Position numbers and translations under genes: made by a program | The notes under the pieces: generated by a model | What the model was told of the DNA's origin: nothing | The model's database searches: none | What the model saw: the letters and a program-made list of their open reading frames with translations, nothing else | Source: Bacillota bacterium | Lineage (GTDB): Bacteria; Bacillota; Sulfobacillia; RBS10-35; Bu92 | Assembly: GCA_014896375.1 (NCBI GenBank) | Contig: JADBKN010000036.1 | Span: forward strand, 1-32,701 | Direction of reading: 5' to 3' | DNA length: 32,701 nucleotides | Shown here: piece after piece, positions 24,390-32,664 of the stretch | How the letters are laid out: every line of letters starts with the position of its first letter | How positions within the stretch are numbered: position 1 is the first letter of the stretch

Positions 24390-25576
24390 GCCGCGAACGT
24401 GCCGGCCAGCACGGCCCCGGCCGCGAAGGCGGCGCGCGGCCCCCAACCGGCGGCCACCGCGCCCGCGAACTCGTTGCCGAAGGGCGACGAGCCGCCGAAG
24501 ACCAGGAAGTACACGCTCATCACCCGCGCGCGCAGGCCGTCCGGCACGAGCGACTGCACGAGGGAGTTGCTGCTCGCCGTGAAGCGGATCATCGTGTAGC
24601 CGGCCACGGCGAGGAGCGCCAGATCCACGTAGAAGAGGGGCACGAAGCCCACGAGGAGCTGCGTCGCCGAGAAGGCGGTGGCGTAGGCGGCGACGCTCTC
24701 AAAGCGGATCGCGTGGTGGGCGTTCGCCGCCAGCGCCAGCGCCCCCACGAGCGCGCCCAGGCCGAGGGCCGTGTAGAGGAGGCCGAGCCCCTCCGGCCCC
24801 ACGTGCAGCACCTGCTTCGCCAGAAGCGGCAAGAGGATGTTCCAGTTGATGGCGAAGAGGCTCACCACACCCAAGAGAACGATGGGCCAGGAGACGGAGG
24901 GCGTCGCGCGGAGGTAGGCAAGCCCCTCCCCCACCTCCGCCAAGAGGCGCCGGCGCGCCGGCCGCGGCGGCTCCAGCGTGGGCGTCATGAGGGCCAGCCC
25001 CACCAGCACCGCCACGTACGACAAGGCGTTCAAGAGGAAGGCCGTGCCCACCCCCAACGCGCCGATGACGAACCCGCCCAGAGACGGCCCCACGACGCGC
25101 GCCGCGTTGAAGAGCGAGGAGTTGAGCGCGATGGCGTTCGCCAGGTCCTGCTTCCCCACGAGCTCCACGATGAACGACTGGCGCGTGGGGTTGTCGAAGG
25201 CGTTGACGACGCCCGTGAGCGTGGCCACAGCCATCACGTGCCAGATGCGCACGTGCCCCGTGACGGTGAGCGTGCCCAGCACCGCCGCCAGGAGAAGCAG
25301 CGCCGTCTGCGTGCAGAGGAGCACGCGCCGCTTGGGGTAACGGTCGGCAACGGCGCCTGCGAAGGCCGTGAGGAAGAGGACCGGCAGCCACTGCAGGGCG
25401 CCGACGGTGCCCAGCACCACCGAGGAGTTCGAGAGCTCCAACACCAGCCAGCCCTGGGCCACCTGGTTCATCCAGTTGCCCGTGACGGAGATCAGCTGGC
25501 CGGTCCAGAAGAGGCGGTAGTTGCGGTGGCGCAGCGAGGCGAACATCTCGCCGGCGACCCGGCGGACGGGACCCAT
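24332..25576 (-). CDS. MFS exporter, MFS_3 (EntS-like) family
   Basis: The 414-residue twelve-helix transporter starts with SLRHRNYRLFWTGQLISVTGNWM, the MFS_3 opening. Motif A, GAVADRYPKRR, is in the helix 2-3 loop. VNAFDNPTRQSFIVELV and NSSLFNAARVVGPSLGG are also typical. It probably exports a small molecule such as a drug or siderophore, as family members do. It sits at the end of the ECF operon, 10 nt after a 54-codon gene, so it is probably co-transcribed with it. It is an intact relative of the truncated gene at 8637-9428. Confidence 0.9.
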   Translation of the reverse strand: MGPVRRVAGEMFASLRHRNYRLFWTGQLISVTGNWMNQVAQGWLVLELSNSSVVLGTVGALQWLPVLFLTAFAGAVADRYPKRRVLLCTQTALLLLAAVLGTLTVTGHVRIWHVMAVATLTGVVNAFDNPTRQSFIVELVGKQDLANAIALNSSLFNAARVVGPSLGGFVIGALGVGTAFLLNALSYVAVLVGLALMTPTLEPPRPARRRLLAEVGEGLAYLRATPSVSWPIVLLGVVSLFAINWNILLPLLAKQVLHVGPEGLGLLYTALGLGALVGALALAANAHHAIRFESVAAYATAFSATQLLVGFVPLFYVDLALLAVAGYTMIRFTASSNSLVQSLVPDGLRARVMSVYFLVFGGSSPFGNEFAGAVAAGWGPRAAFAAGAVLAGTFAAYVWLRETRRSDAEVAAGT

Positions 25577-25586
25577 GACGCCCCCG

Positions 25587-25751
25587 CTAGCGGGCGCCGC
25601 CGCTCTTGCGCGGCGCGCCCTCCGGCGTGCGCGGCTCCCTCGCCCAGCGCGGACCCGTCACCGGACGCTTGGGTAACCACGACTTCCCAATCCATGTGAA
25701 CGCGAATGAGAGAAGAAGGATGAGGGCCAAAGCCCAGATGAGGTCGTTCAT
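25587..25751 (-). CDS. 54-residue single-pass membrane peptide coupled to EcfA
   Basis: ATG 25751 overlaps the EcfA stop codon (ATGA), and the frame runs to TAG 25587-25589. The product begins MNDLIWALALILLLSFAFTW, one hydrophobic helix at about residues 3-22, followed by a basic Pro/Arg/Gly-rich tail (KSWLPKRP...GGAR). The gene fills exactly the space between ecfA and the MFS gene, 10 nt before the latter's ATG. It is not recognised as a known family. A small helper subunit of the ECF or MFS transporter is possible but unproven. Evidence for expression is context (overlap and spacing) and a sensible hydrophobic profile. Confidence 0.6.
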   Translation of the reverse strand: MNDLIWALALILLLSFAFTWIGKSWLPKRPVTGPRWAREPRTPEGAPRKSGGAR

Positions 25752-27541
25752 GAGCCCATTATAGCGCTGCAGAGGCCCTCGGGCGTGACGGGCGACGCCG
25801 CCAGCCCCAGCCGCCGCGCGAGGCGCAGCGCGGCCGGCGCCTCCACCCCGGCGGCGGCCAGCACGTCCTCCCGGCGGAAGACGTCCTCCGGCGCGCCGTC
25901 CGCCAGTATGCGGCCGCCGGACAGCACCAAGACGCGTTCCGCCACCTGCGCCGCGAACTCCATGTGGTGCGTCACAAGGAGCACATGCCGGCCGCTCTCC
26001 GCGAGGCGCCGCACGAGCGCTGCGAGGCGGCGCAGGCTGGGCTCGTCCTGCGCCATGGTGGGCTCGTCCAGCACCAGGATGGGCGTCTCCATGGCCACGG
26101 CGGCCGCCACCGTGACGAGCTTGCGCAGGCCGAAGCCGAGGTCATAGGGGTGCCGGCCCGCCATCCCGGCGAGGCCCAGCGCCTCCAGCGCGGCCACGGC
26201 AGAGGCGCGCGCGGCCTCGGGCGGGCGGCCGATGTTCTTCGCGCCGTACATCGCCTCATCCAGCACGGTGCCGAGAAAGAGCTGGTCGTCCGGGTTCTGG
26301 AAGGCCATCGCCAGCCGCCGCGCCACCTGCGCCACGGTGGCGCGGGCGGTGTCGAGCCCGTCGACGACGACGCGGCCGCGGTCCGGCCGTACGAGCCCGA
26401 GAAGCAGCCGCAGGAGCGTCGACTTGCCGCCGCCGTTGCGCCCGATGAGCGCCGTCACGCCGGGTCCGCGGATCTCCGTGGAGATGCCGCGGATCACGGG
26501 ACGGCCGGGCTCGTAGGCGAAATGCACGTCGTCGATGAGGAGCGAGGGGGAGCCGGCCGGCGCCGCGCCGGCCGTGGCGGCGCGGCCCGGGCGTGCGGCG
26601 GCCGCGTCATCGGCGCCGCCCGCGGCGCCCGCAGTCCCCGCGCTGCGCGCGTCCCCCGCGCTGCCCGCGGCGCGCCGCGACACCACCGGCCGCAGCTGTC
26701 CCACGGCTTCGTCCTCCGTCAGTGGCCACGGCTCCGTCCCGCCGCCTCCGAGCTCCGCGCCGAGCTCCGCCACGCGGCGCGCCACCCGTGTATATACGGG
26801 CCGCGGCAGGTCCTCCTCCTGCAGTTCCGCCGCGCCGTAGAGCCGCCGCGCCGGTCCCGCGGCCACGGGGCGGCCGGCGCGCAGCACGAGGAGCCGGTCC
26901 GCGCGCGCCGCGAGCCATTCCGCGCGGTGCTCGATCACGATCACCGCCATGCCCTGCCGCCGCGCCGCCTCCACCGCCGCCTCCACCTCGCGCGCCCCGT
27001 GCGGGTCCAGCTGCGAGGTGGGCTCATCGAGGATGAGCACGCGCGGCCGCATCACCCACGCGCTTGCGATGGCCAGCCGCTGCACCTGGCCGCCGGAGCA
27101 GGCGAAAGGGTTCTCTTCCGCCACCGCCTCCAGACCGAAACGGGCCAGCGCCTCGTCCACACGTGCGCGGATCTCGTCCGGCGGCAGGCCGAGGTTCTCA
27201 AGCCCGAAGGCGATCTCGTCGTACACGGTGTCGCGCGCCCCGGAGATCTGGTTGTACGGGTTCTGCAGGCAGAGCGCCACATCGCCCGCCAGTCGCGCGG
27301 CGCCCTCCGCGATCGGGTCGCGCCCGGCCACCCGCACGCGGCCCTCCACGTCTGCGCGCATCACGTGCGGCAGAAGCCCCATCAGCGCGTACGCCAGCGT
27401 GGACTTGCCGGCGCCGTGCGGCCCCGTCACGCCGCAGAACTCGCCCGGCTCCACCTCCAGCCGCACGCCCTCAAGCGCCGGCTCATCGGCCAGCGCGTAA
27501 CGGACGCGCAGCCCCTCCACGGTCACGATCGCTTCCGCCAC
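25748..27541 (-). CDS. ECF transporter ATPase, fused double EcfA (YkoD-like)
   Basis: The 597-residue protein has two nucleotide-binding domains joined by an Ala/Gly-rich linker (about 285-332). Domain one: Walker A GPHGAGKS (40-47), Q-loop NPYNQ, signature CSGGQ (148-152), Walker B VLILDE (168-173). Domain two: Walker A GRNGGGKS (367-374), NPDDQ, Walker B ILVLDE (488-493), H-loop THH, but the signature is degenerate, DLGFGLRK (467-474) in place of LSGGQ. It energises the ECF module with EcfT and the S component. GTG 27541 lies 3 nt after the EcfT stop. A TATAAT at 25758-25763 near its 3' end lacks a -35 and is probably chance. Confidence 0.93.
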   Translation of the reverse strand: MAEAIVTVEGLRVRYALADEPALEGVRLEVEPGEFCGVTGPHGAGKSTLAYALMGLLPHVMRADVEGRVRVAGRDPIAEGAARLAGDVALCLQNPYNQISGARDTVYDEIAFGLENLGLPPDEIRARVDEALARFGLEAVAEENPFACSGGQVQRLAIASAWVMRPRVLILDEPTSQLDPHGAREVEAAVEAARRQGMAVIVIEHRAEWLAARADRLLVLRAGRPVAAGPARRLYGAAELQEEDLPRPVYTRVARRVAELGAELGGGGTEPWPLTEDEAVGQLRPVVSRRAAGSAGDARSAGTAGAAGGADDAAAARPGRAATAGAAPAGSPSLLIDDVHFAYEPGRPVIRGISTEIRGPGVTALIGRNGGGKSTLLRLLLGLVRPDRGRVVVDGLDTARATVAQVARRLAMAFQNPDDQLFLGTVLDEAMYGAKNIGRPPEAARASAVAALEALGLAGMAGRHPYDLGFGLRKLVTVAAAVAMETPILVLDEPTMAQDEPSLRRLAALVRRLAESGRHVLLVTHHMEFAAQVAERVLVLSGGRILADGAPEDVFRREDVLAAAGVEAPAALRLARRLGLAASPVTPEGLCSAIMGS

Positions 27542-27544
27542 GCG

Positions 27545-28315
27545 CTACCCTCCCAGCGCCCGCCAGAGCACGGCCGCGACGAGCACCCCAAGCCCCACCG
27601 CCCGCCAGAACGCGGCCCCCGCCATGTCCCGCACGGGGCGGAGGATGGTGCGCGGCCCCGGCCGGCTGAAGCCGCGCACCTCCAGGGCCACGGCACGGTC
27701 CTGCGCCGCGGCGAGGGCGGACATGATGAGCGGCGCCAGCATGGGCAGGAGCGCGCGCAGCCGCACGCGCAGCCCGCCCTCCGTCTCCACGCCGCGGCTG
27801 CGCTGGGCGTCGAGGATCGTCGCCACGCTGGCGGAGAGCGTGGGCAGGACCTGGATGATCGAGACGAGCGCGTAGCCGGCGCGCGGCGAGAGGCCGCGCA
27901 TGAGGAGCGCCGTCACGAGATCCTGCGGCCGCACGGTGAAGACGAGCACGCCGATGGCGGCGATCGTGTTCCAGAGCCGCAGGGCCAGCACCCACGCCAC
28001 GAGCAGCCCCTCACGGTAGAACGTGAGGCCGAAGACGCGGAAGAGCGGCTCCGCGTTCGACGGGTGGGAAAGGCCCTGCGCCACGAAGAAGGTGGCCACG
28101 AGCACGGCGCTGGCCAGGATGAGGCGGGCGGTGCGCCGCAGCGCGCCCGCCAGCCCCAGGAGGGTGAGGTTCAGGACCAAAAGGGCCGCCGTGGCGCGCC
28201 AATCCGGCACGATGAACCCGGCCAGCGCCGTGCTGAACGCCCAGGCGGCCTTCGTGAGCGGGTCCGCCCTGTGCACGAAGGAGCGGCCCGGCACGTAAAG
28301 GGACGGCGCCCGCAC
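27545..28315 (-). CDS. ECF transporter transmembrane coupling protein EcfT
   Basis: The 256-residue protein has about five to six helices and the EcfT opening YVPGRSFVHRADPLTKAAW. The coupling-helix motifs that dock onto the ATPases are AQRSRGVE and ALEVRGF; the usual A-R-G triplets appear as S-R-G and V-R-G. It links EcfA to the S component in the membrane. The GTG start at 28315 lies 1 nt after the S-component stop and its own stop is 3 nt before ecfA, a tightly packed operon. Confidence 0.93.
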   Translation of the reverse strand: MRAPSLYVPGRSFVHRADPLTKAAWAFSTALAGFIVPDWRATAALLVLNLTLLGLAGALRRTARLILASAVLVATFFVAQGLSHPSNAEPLFRVFGLTFYREGLLVAWVLALRLWNTIAAIGVLVFTVRPQDLVTALLMRGLSPRAGYALVSIIQVLPTLSASVATILDAQRSRGVETEGGLRVRLRALLPMLAPLIMSALAAAQDRAVALEVRGFSRPGPRTILRPVRDMAGAAFWRAVGLGVLVAAVLWRALGG

Positions 28316-28316
28316 C

Positions 28317-28919
28317 CTACCGCCCGCCCTGCACCCGCCGCGCGCCGGCCTGCGCGACCAGCCGCTGCGGCAGGCCGCGGAACACGAGGTAGGCCACGAA
28401 CACCGTGATCACCTTGTCCGGCAGGTCGACGACGAACTCATCGAGGAAGGACGCCAGCCACACCGGCACCTCATGAATGCGCAGCGCGGTGAAGAGCGCG
28501 TCGCCCCAAGCGTTCCCGGTGGTGCCCTGCCAGAGGATGACGTTGATCGGCGTCGAGACGACGGCCGAGACGAGCGCCACCACGAGCCCGAGGGCGATCG
28601 CCCGCCCCGTGGACTGCACCCAGCCGGTGTAGGCGAAGTACCCGGCCGCAAGGCCGATGAAGATGCTGGTGATCGCGTACCAGAAGGAGACCGGATCGGC
28701 CGTGAGCCCGTAGAAGATGTTGTTGATGGCGCCGGAGAGCGCCCCGACGACCGGCCCGCCGAGCATGGCGGCCAGCACCGTACCGATGGAATCAAGCCAC
28801 AGCGGCAGCTTCAGCGCCGCCGCGATCGCCTTGCCGACGTAGTTGACGGCGACGGCCACAGGGATGAGTGCGATCATGAACGTCGTCAGCCGCAGCGACC
28901 AGATGGAACGCGTCTCCAT
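28317..28919 (-). CDS. ECF transporter substrate-binding (S) component, specificity unknown
   Basis: The 200-residue membrane protein has about six helices. It has IPVAVAVNYVGKAIAAALKLPLW-like and LDSIGTVLAAMLGGPVVGALSGAINNIFYGL-like segments, matching S components annotated only as ECF transporter S component. The dedicated EcfA-EcfT genes directly downstream make it a group-I system serving this one substrate. A vitamin or nucleobase is likely; neither sequence nor neighbours fix which. No riboswitch fits in the 61-bp leader. ATG 28919 has AAGGAGGAGG upstream. Confidence 0.85.
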   Translation of the reverse strand: METRSIWSLRLTTFMIALIPVAVAVNYVGKAIAAALKLPLWLDSIGTVLAAMLGGPVVGALSGAINNIFYGLTADPVSFWYAITSIFIGLAAGYFAYTGWVQSTGRAIALGLVVALVSAVVSTPINVILWQGTTGNAWGDALFTALRIHEVPVWLASFLDEFVVDLPDKVITVFVAYLVFRGLPQRLVAQAGARRVQGGR

Positions 28920-28980
28920 GCCGCGCGACCTCCTCCTTGGGGGATCTGCCGCCATGATAGCGTAGAACGGAGGACCGCAC

Positions 28981-29391
28981 GTGATCGAATATCGCGAAGG
29001 ACGTGACGTGCCGCCCGAGGCCGTCGCGCAGCTCTTCGACACCGTACCGTGGGCGCGCGGCCGGTCACCGGAGCGCATCGCCAAGGCGCTCGCGGCCTCA
29101 GACCATGTCGTCACCGCGTGGGACGGCGCTCGCCTCATCGGCATCGCCCGCAGCCTTTCGGACGGAGAGTGGTACGCCACCATCTGGGACGTCATCGTCC
29201 ACCCCGGTTACCGCTCCCGCGGCATCGGCCGCGAGATCATGCGCCGCATGACGGCATTCTACCGGGGACGCGGCTTCAGCTACGTGGCGCTCTTCAGCGT
29301 GGAGGGCCGCGAGGGCTGGTACGAGCAGTTCGGCTACCGGCTGCATCCGCGCGGCATGCGGCTGGACGAGAGCGCGCCTGACGCGGGTTGA
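28981..29391 (+). CDS. GNAT family N-acetyltransferase
   Basis: The 136-residue single-domain acetyltransferase has WDVIVHPGYRSRGIGREIM, where RSRGIG is the acetyl-CoA pyrophosphate loop, preceded by GEWYATIWDVIV strand 4 and followed by GFSYVALFSVEGREGWYEQFGY, which gives the Tyr-Phe-Gly ending typical of GNAT. The acceptor is unknown. GTG 28981 follows GGAGG at 6-7 nt. It is divergent from the ECF operon with only 61 bp between the starts. Confidence 0.88.
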   Translation: MIEYREGRDVPPEAVAQLFDTVPWARGRSPERIAKALAASDHVVTAWDGARLIGIARSLSDGEWYATIWDVIVHPGYRSRGIGREIMRRMTAFYRGRGFSYVALFSVEGREGWYEQFGYRLHPRGMRLDESAPDAG

Positions 29392-29483
29392 GGGCGCGGC
29401 GCCCGGGACGCGCGGGCCCAAACAGCGGCCACACGCACCGGCCGCACGCGGCGCAGCCCACGCGTGCGAGCCTCACCCCGCGA

Positions 29484-30026
29484 TCAGCGCGAGATCTCCG
29501 CCGCCGGTACGCGCACCGCGCGGCGCACGGCTACGGCGATGGCCGCCGCCATCACCGCCTTGACGGCGTCGTACGGCAGATACATCGCCGCGATGCCGAG
29601 CGCCGTCATCCATGCGAGGTGTCCGAACACGGCCAGACCGGCCACGCCCAGGGCGAAGTTGACGGCCAACCCCGCCAGGTCGGCGGCCACCAGACGCGCG
29701 AATCCCGCCTGTCCCGCGGACAGAACCCCGGTGACGGCGGCCAGCAGGGGGAACGAGAACAGGTAACCGCCCGTCGGGCCCAGGAGGTGGGCGAAGCCGC
29801 CCGTCCCGCCGGCGAAGACCGGCAGCCCCAGCGCGCCGAGCGCCAGGTAGACGACCTGGCTCCAGAACCCGAGCCGCGCCCCCAGAAGCGATCCCGCAAG
29901 GAAGATCGCGAACACCTGCAGCGTGAACGGAACGGTCGGAGCCCATGGATTGGGCACCGAAAGGTACGCACCCACCGCGGTGAGTGCGGCAAAGAGCGCC
30001 GTCAGCGTCAGATCTCTGACTCGCAC
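29484..30026 (-). CDS. bioY: Biotin transporter BioY (ECF S component)
   Basis: The 180-residue membrane protein has six helices and clear BioY features: VPFTLQVFAIFLAGSLLG near the N-terminus, YLALGALGLPVFAGGTGG, and LLGPTGGYLFSFPL, the biotin-site region. It takes up biotin with shared EcfA/EcfT or in some cases alone. The ECF genes at 25748-28919 are a separate unit beyond the GNAT gene, so whether they serve BioY is unknown. GTG 30026 has AAGGGGAAGG upstream. No BirA-like operator palindrome was found. Confidence 0.93.
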   Translation of the reverse strand: MRVRDLTLTALFAALTAVGAYLSVPNPWAPTVPFTLQVFAIFLAGSLLGARLGFWSQVVYLALGALGLPVFAGGTGGFAHLLGPTGGYLFSFPLLAAVTGVLSAGQAGFARLVAADLAGLAVNFALGVAGLAVFGHLAWMTALGIAAMYLPYDAVKAVMAAAIAVAVRRAVRVPAAEISR

Positions 30027-30049
30027 GAGGCCTTCCCCTTTCCACTCGG

Positions 30050-30055
30050 ATTATA
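30050..30055 (-). promoter_or_regulatory. Possible bioY -10 element
   Basis: A perfect TATAAT on the minus strand, 23 nt before the bioY start. No TTGACA-like hexamer lies 16-18 nt upstream, so support is partial. It lies just after the stop of the upstream transporter gene. Confidence 0.4.
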
Positions 30056-30070
30056 GGGGAAGAGCCACGT

Positions 30071-31900
30071 TCACTCGGCCGACGTCACCGGCGCCTCTCC
30101 TGCGCGTCCGCCACCCGCGCCCACGCCGGCGCCTGCGTTTGTCGTCGTGCTCGATCCGGCGGCCGCGCTCACGACCGCCGCGGCGCCCGCACTCGCCACA
30201 CTCGCCGCGGCGCCCGCGCCCGCGCCCGCGCCCGCGCCTGCCGCGGCCGCCGCCCCCGTACCCAACGCGCCTCCGTCCTGGCGCGCGCCGGCCTCCTCCG
30301 CAAAGAATTCCTCGTGCTTGAGCCGGACCTCTCGCAGGAAGAACGTCGTCACGAACGCCAGCGCGGCGAAGACCAGCGCCACCACGTACAGCTCCTGAAT
30401 GGCCCCCGCCAGCGCTTGGTGGAGCGCGTCCACGAAGCTCCGGTACAGCGCCTCCCCCTGCGGACCGAAGGCCGCGAAGCGCTGGTGCAGCGCGGCCTGC
30501 GCTTCGGCGCTGGCCAGACCCTGCGGGTTCGCAAAGGCGGAGCGCTCCGCGGCGGGTAGCCGGCTGAGCACCTGCCGCAGCGTGTCCGGCAAGAGGGCCG
30601 GGAAGCGCTCGGCGAAGCGGTTCGCCATCACCGTGCCCAGGACCGGCGCAGCGATCGCGCCCGCCAGGCTGGTGACGGCCTGCTGCGTGGAGTTCACGGT
30701 ACCCAGGATGCGGTACGGAAAGATGTTCTGGATGACGGTGCCCATCACCGGCATGAGCCCGCCGATGCCCAGGCCCAGGACGACCATGTCGCGCACCACC
30801 TCACCCCAGGTGGACTGCGCCGTGAGACGCGTGAGGAGGTAGGCGCCCACCACGAGGAAGGCGCCGGAGACGTGCGTCAGGAGCTTGTAGCGGCCGGTGC
30901 GCGTCATCAGCTGTCCCGCCACGATGCTCGCCAAGACGAAGCTCAGCATCATCGGGGTGAGGAGGAAACCCGCGTTCTGCGCCGAGATGCCGAGCACCCC
31001 CTGCACAAAGAGCGGCAGGAACATGTTCGCGGCGAACATGGTCATCATCACAAGGAGGCTGATGACCAGCGTGGCCGTGAAGGTGGCGTTCAGGAAGATC
31101 TCCATCTGGATGACGGGCTCCGGCGCGCGCCGCTCGTTCCACACAAAGAGCGCCAGCAGCACCGCCGACGCGGCGAAGAGAGCGACCTCCGGCCACGACC
31201 CCCACGGATATGTGGTGCCGCCCCAGGTGAAGGCCAAGAGCATCGGCACGAGGCCGCCCGAAAGCAGCACGCTCCCCGTCCAGTCCACGCGGTGCCGCAC
31301 CCCGGTGCGCACCGTGGGCAGCGCGTAGAGGATGAGGGCCAGCGCCACCAGCGCCACCGGCATGTTGATGAAGAAGACCCAGTGCCAGCTGAGGTGGTCC
31401 GTGATCCAGCCGCCGAGGGCCGGCCCCACGAGGCTCGCCAGGCCGAAGACGCCCATCGTGAGCCCCATCCAGCGGCCGCGCTCGCGCGGCGTGAAGATGT
31501 CGCCGATCGTGGCGCGCGGCATCGACATCATCGCCCCGCCGCCGACGCCCTGCACGACGCGCGCGGCGATGAGCATCGGCATGGAACGCGCGAAGCCGCT
31601 CATCGCCGAGCCGATGAGAAAGACGATGAGACCGAACACGTAAAACGGCTTGCGGCCGTACATGTCGGAGAGCCGCCCGTAGAGCGGCACCGTCACGGAA
31701 GACGAGAGGATGTAGGCCGTGAACACCCAAGCGTAGAGGTGGAAGCCGTTCAGGTCGCTGATGATCGTCGGCATGGCCGTGGACACCGACGTCTGGTTCA
31801 GCGAGGAGAAGAACATCGAGATGAGCACCGCCGCGAGCGCCCACCAGCGCCGCGGTCCGGTGATGCGGTTCGTCGTCTGCACCTGTGTACTCACCGTCAC
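30071..31900 (-). CDS. DHA2-family MFS multidrug transporter (14 helices)
   Basis: The 609-residue transporter opens with RRWWALAAVLISMFFSSLNQTSVSTAMPTI. The usual LDxTIV motif of helix 1 has Asn35 where Asp is common. Motif A is GRLSDMYGRK (75-84), and GPALGGWITD is motif C in helix 5. Two extra central helices give the DHA2 count of 14. After the last helix (about residue 535) is a long Ala/Gly/Ser/Thr tail of about 55 residues with an Ala-Gly repeat. It probably exports drugs by proton antiport. GTG 31900 follows GAGGAG. The MarR regulator gene upstream, in the same direction and 237 bp away, is the likely controller. Confidence 0.92.
   Translation of the reverse strand: MTVSTQVQTTNRITGPRRWWALAAVLISMFFSSLNQTSVSTAMPTIISDLNGFHLYAWVFTAYILSSSVTVPLYGRLSDMYGRKPFYVFGLIVFLIGSAMSGFARSMPMLIAARVVQGVGGGAMMSMPRATIGDIFTPRERGRWMGLTMGVFGLASLVGPALGGWITDHLSWHWVFFINMPVALVALALILYALPTVRTGVRHRVDWTGSVLLSGGLVPMLLAFTWGGTTYPWGSWPEVALFAASAVLLALFVWNERRAPEPVIQMEIFLNATFTATLVISLLVMMTMFAANMFLPLFVQGVLGISAQNAGFLLTPMMLSFVLASIVAGQLMTRTGRYKLLTHVSGAFLVVGAYLLTRLTAQSTWGEVVRDMVVLGLGIGGLMPVMGTVIQNIFPYRILGTVNSTQQAVTSLAGAIAAPVLGTVMANRFAERFPALLPDTLRQVLSRLPAAERSAFANPQGLASAEAQAALHQRFAAFGPQGEALYRSFVDALHQALAGAIQELYVVALVFAALAFVTTFFLREVRLKHEEFFAEEAGARQDGGALGTGAAAAAGAGAGAGAGAAASVASAGAAAVVSAAAGSSTTTNAGAGVGAGGGRAGEAPVTSAE
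30211..30238. repeat. CGCCCG hexanucleotide repeat coding an Ala-Gly tail
   Basis: Slightly more than four tandem copies of CGCCCG, encoding alternating Gly-Ala on the minus strand within the C-terminal tail of the DHA2 transporter. Length change by whole units would keep the frame. Confidence 0.75.
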
Positions 31901-32137
31901 ACCGCTCCTCGGAGATCGATTCGTCGCTTGAAGCCGGTCGATGCGCCCCGCCGTGATGCGTGCCGCGCGGCGCCCCAGCCGGCCGGTTCGGGCGCGGCGC
32001 CGCTCGCATGCTCGGGCGCCGCGTCATACGGCACCGTCACAAGGCACAAGGAGGCCGGGGCGAGGCGTCGCCGTACGGCGCGGCACCCGGGACCGCCGCG
32101 CGCTCACGGGCGCCGCCGTGAGGAGGCGCGGCGCCGC

Positions 32138-32611
32138 TCACGGATCCGGCCGCTCCGGAGGCTCCTGCAGCGGGAGCGGCCGCGCCGTCTCCAGCGCGGC
32201 CGCGAGCTTCGCGAGGATCGCCCTGAGCTGCTCCAGCTCCTCGGCGCTCAGCCGCAGGAAGGTGTCTTGGAGAATGCGCTGGCGGGCCTCGTCGAACTGT
32301 TGAAGGACGGCGCGCCCGGACGCGGTGAGGTGGACCTGCACCACGCGCCGGTCCTCGTCGCGGCGGCGACGCTCCGCCCAGCCGTTCTCGATGACCGGAT
32401 CCACAATGCTCGTGGCCGCGCTCAGTCCCACGCGCAGCCGCCGCGCGATATCCGTCATCGTCAGCGGGCCCTCTTCCGCGAGGAGCTTCAGAAGCCAGTA
32501 CTGGCTGGGGGACGCGCCCTCCGGCAGCGACTGGCGCACGATCTGCGCCAGCCGGCGCTGCACCTGGAGGAAGAGCCGGTCGACGTCGCCGTGCGCCGTG
32601 CCGCGTTCCAC
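32138..32611 (-). CDS. MarR family transcriptional regulator
   Basis: The 157-residue dimeric winged-helix repressor has the MarR layout: an N-terminal helix with VDRLFLQVQRRLAQIV, ASPSQYWLLKLLAEEGPLTMTDIARRL leading into the recognition helix LSAATSIVDPVIENGWAERR, the wing RRRDEDRRVVQVHLTASG, and a C-terminal dimerisation helix pair. GTG 32611 follows AAGGAGG at about 7 nt. Its promoter (32636-32664) contains a perfect 7-bp inverted repeat, pointing to autorepression. The drug transporter downstream is the probable target. Confidence 0.93.
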   Translation of the reverse strand: MERGTAHGDVDRLFLQVQRRLAQIVRQSLPEGASPSQYWLLKLLAEEGPLTMTDIARRLRVGLSAATSIVDPVIENGWAERRRRDEDRRVVQVHLTASGRAVLQQFDEARQRILQDTFLRLSAEELEQLRAILAKLAAALETARPLPLQEPPERPDP

Positions 32612-32633
32612 GCGACCGCCTCCTTCGATATGC

Positions 32634-32658
32634 GAATACTACAGCGGTCAAAGTATTC
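32634..32658. promoter_or_regulatory. Candidate MarR operator overlapping its own promoter
   Basis: GAATACT (32634-32640) and AGTATTC (32652-32658) are perfect inverted arms separated by 11 nt. The palindrome fills the spacer and covers the -10, so a bound dimer would block polymerase. Centre-to-centre spacing of 18 bp fits two half-sites on nearly the same DNA face. Binding by the adjacent MarR protein is inferred. Confidence 0.6.
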
Positions 32659-32664
32659 AGTCAA
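32636..32664 (-). promoter_or_regulatory. sigma-A-like promoter of the marR gene
   Basis: On the minus strand TTGACT (32659-32664) and TAGTAT (32636-32641) are separated by exactly 17 nt, 25 nt before the GTG start. The ribosome site follows. Confidence 0.65.

Noticed and set aside
25758-25763. TATAAT just before the 54-codon gene, suggesting a leaderless promoter
   Set aside because: It lies inside the end of ecfA, lacks a -35, and coupling through the ATGA overlap explains expression better.
25964-28408. Rightward open frame of 814 codons
   Set aside because: Antisense to the ECF genes; composition dominated by Arg, His and Gln.
28920-28980. Riboswitch upstream of the ECF S component
   Set aside because: Only 61 bp separate the divergent starts, too short for a known riboswitch.
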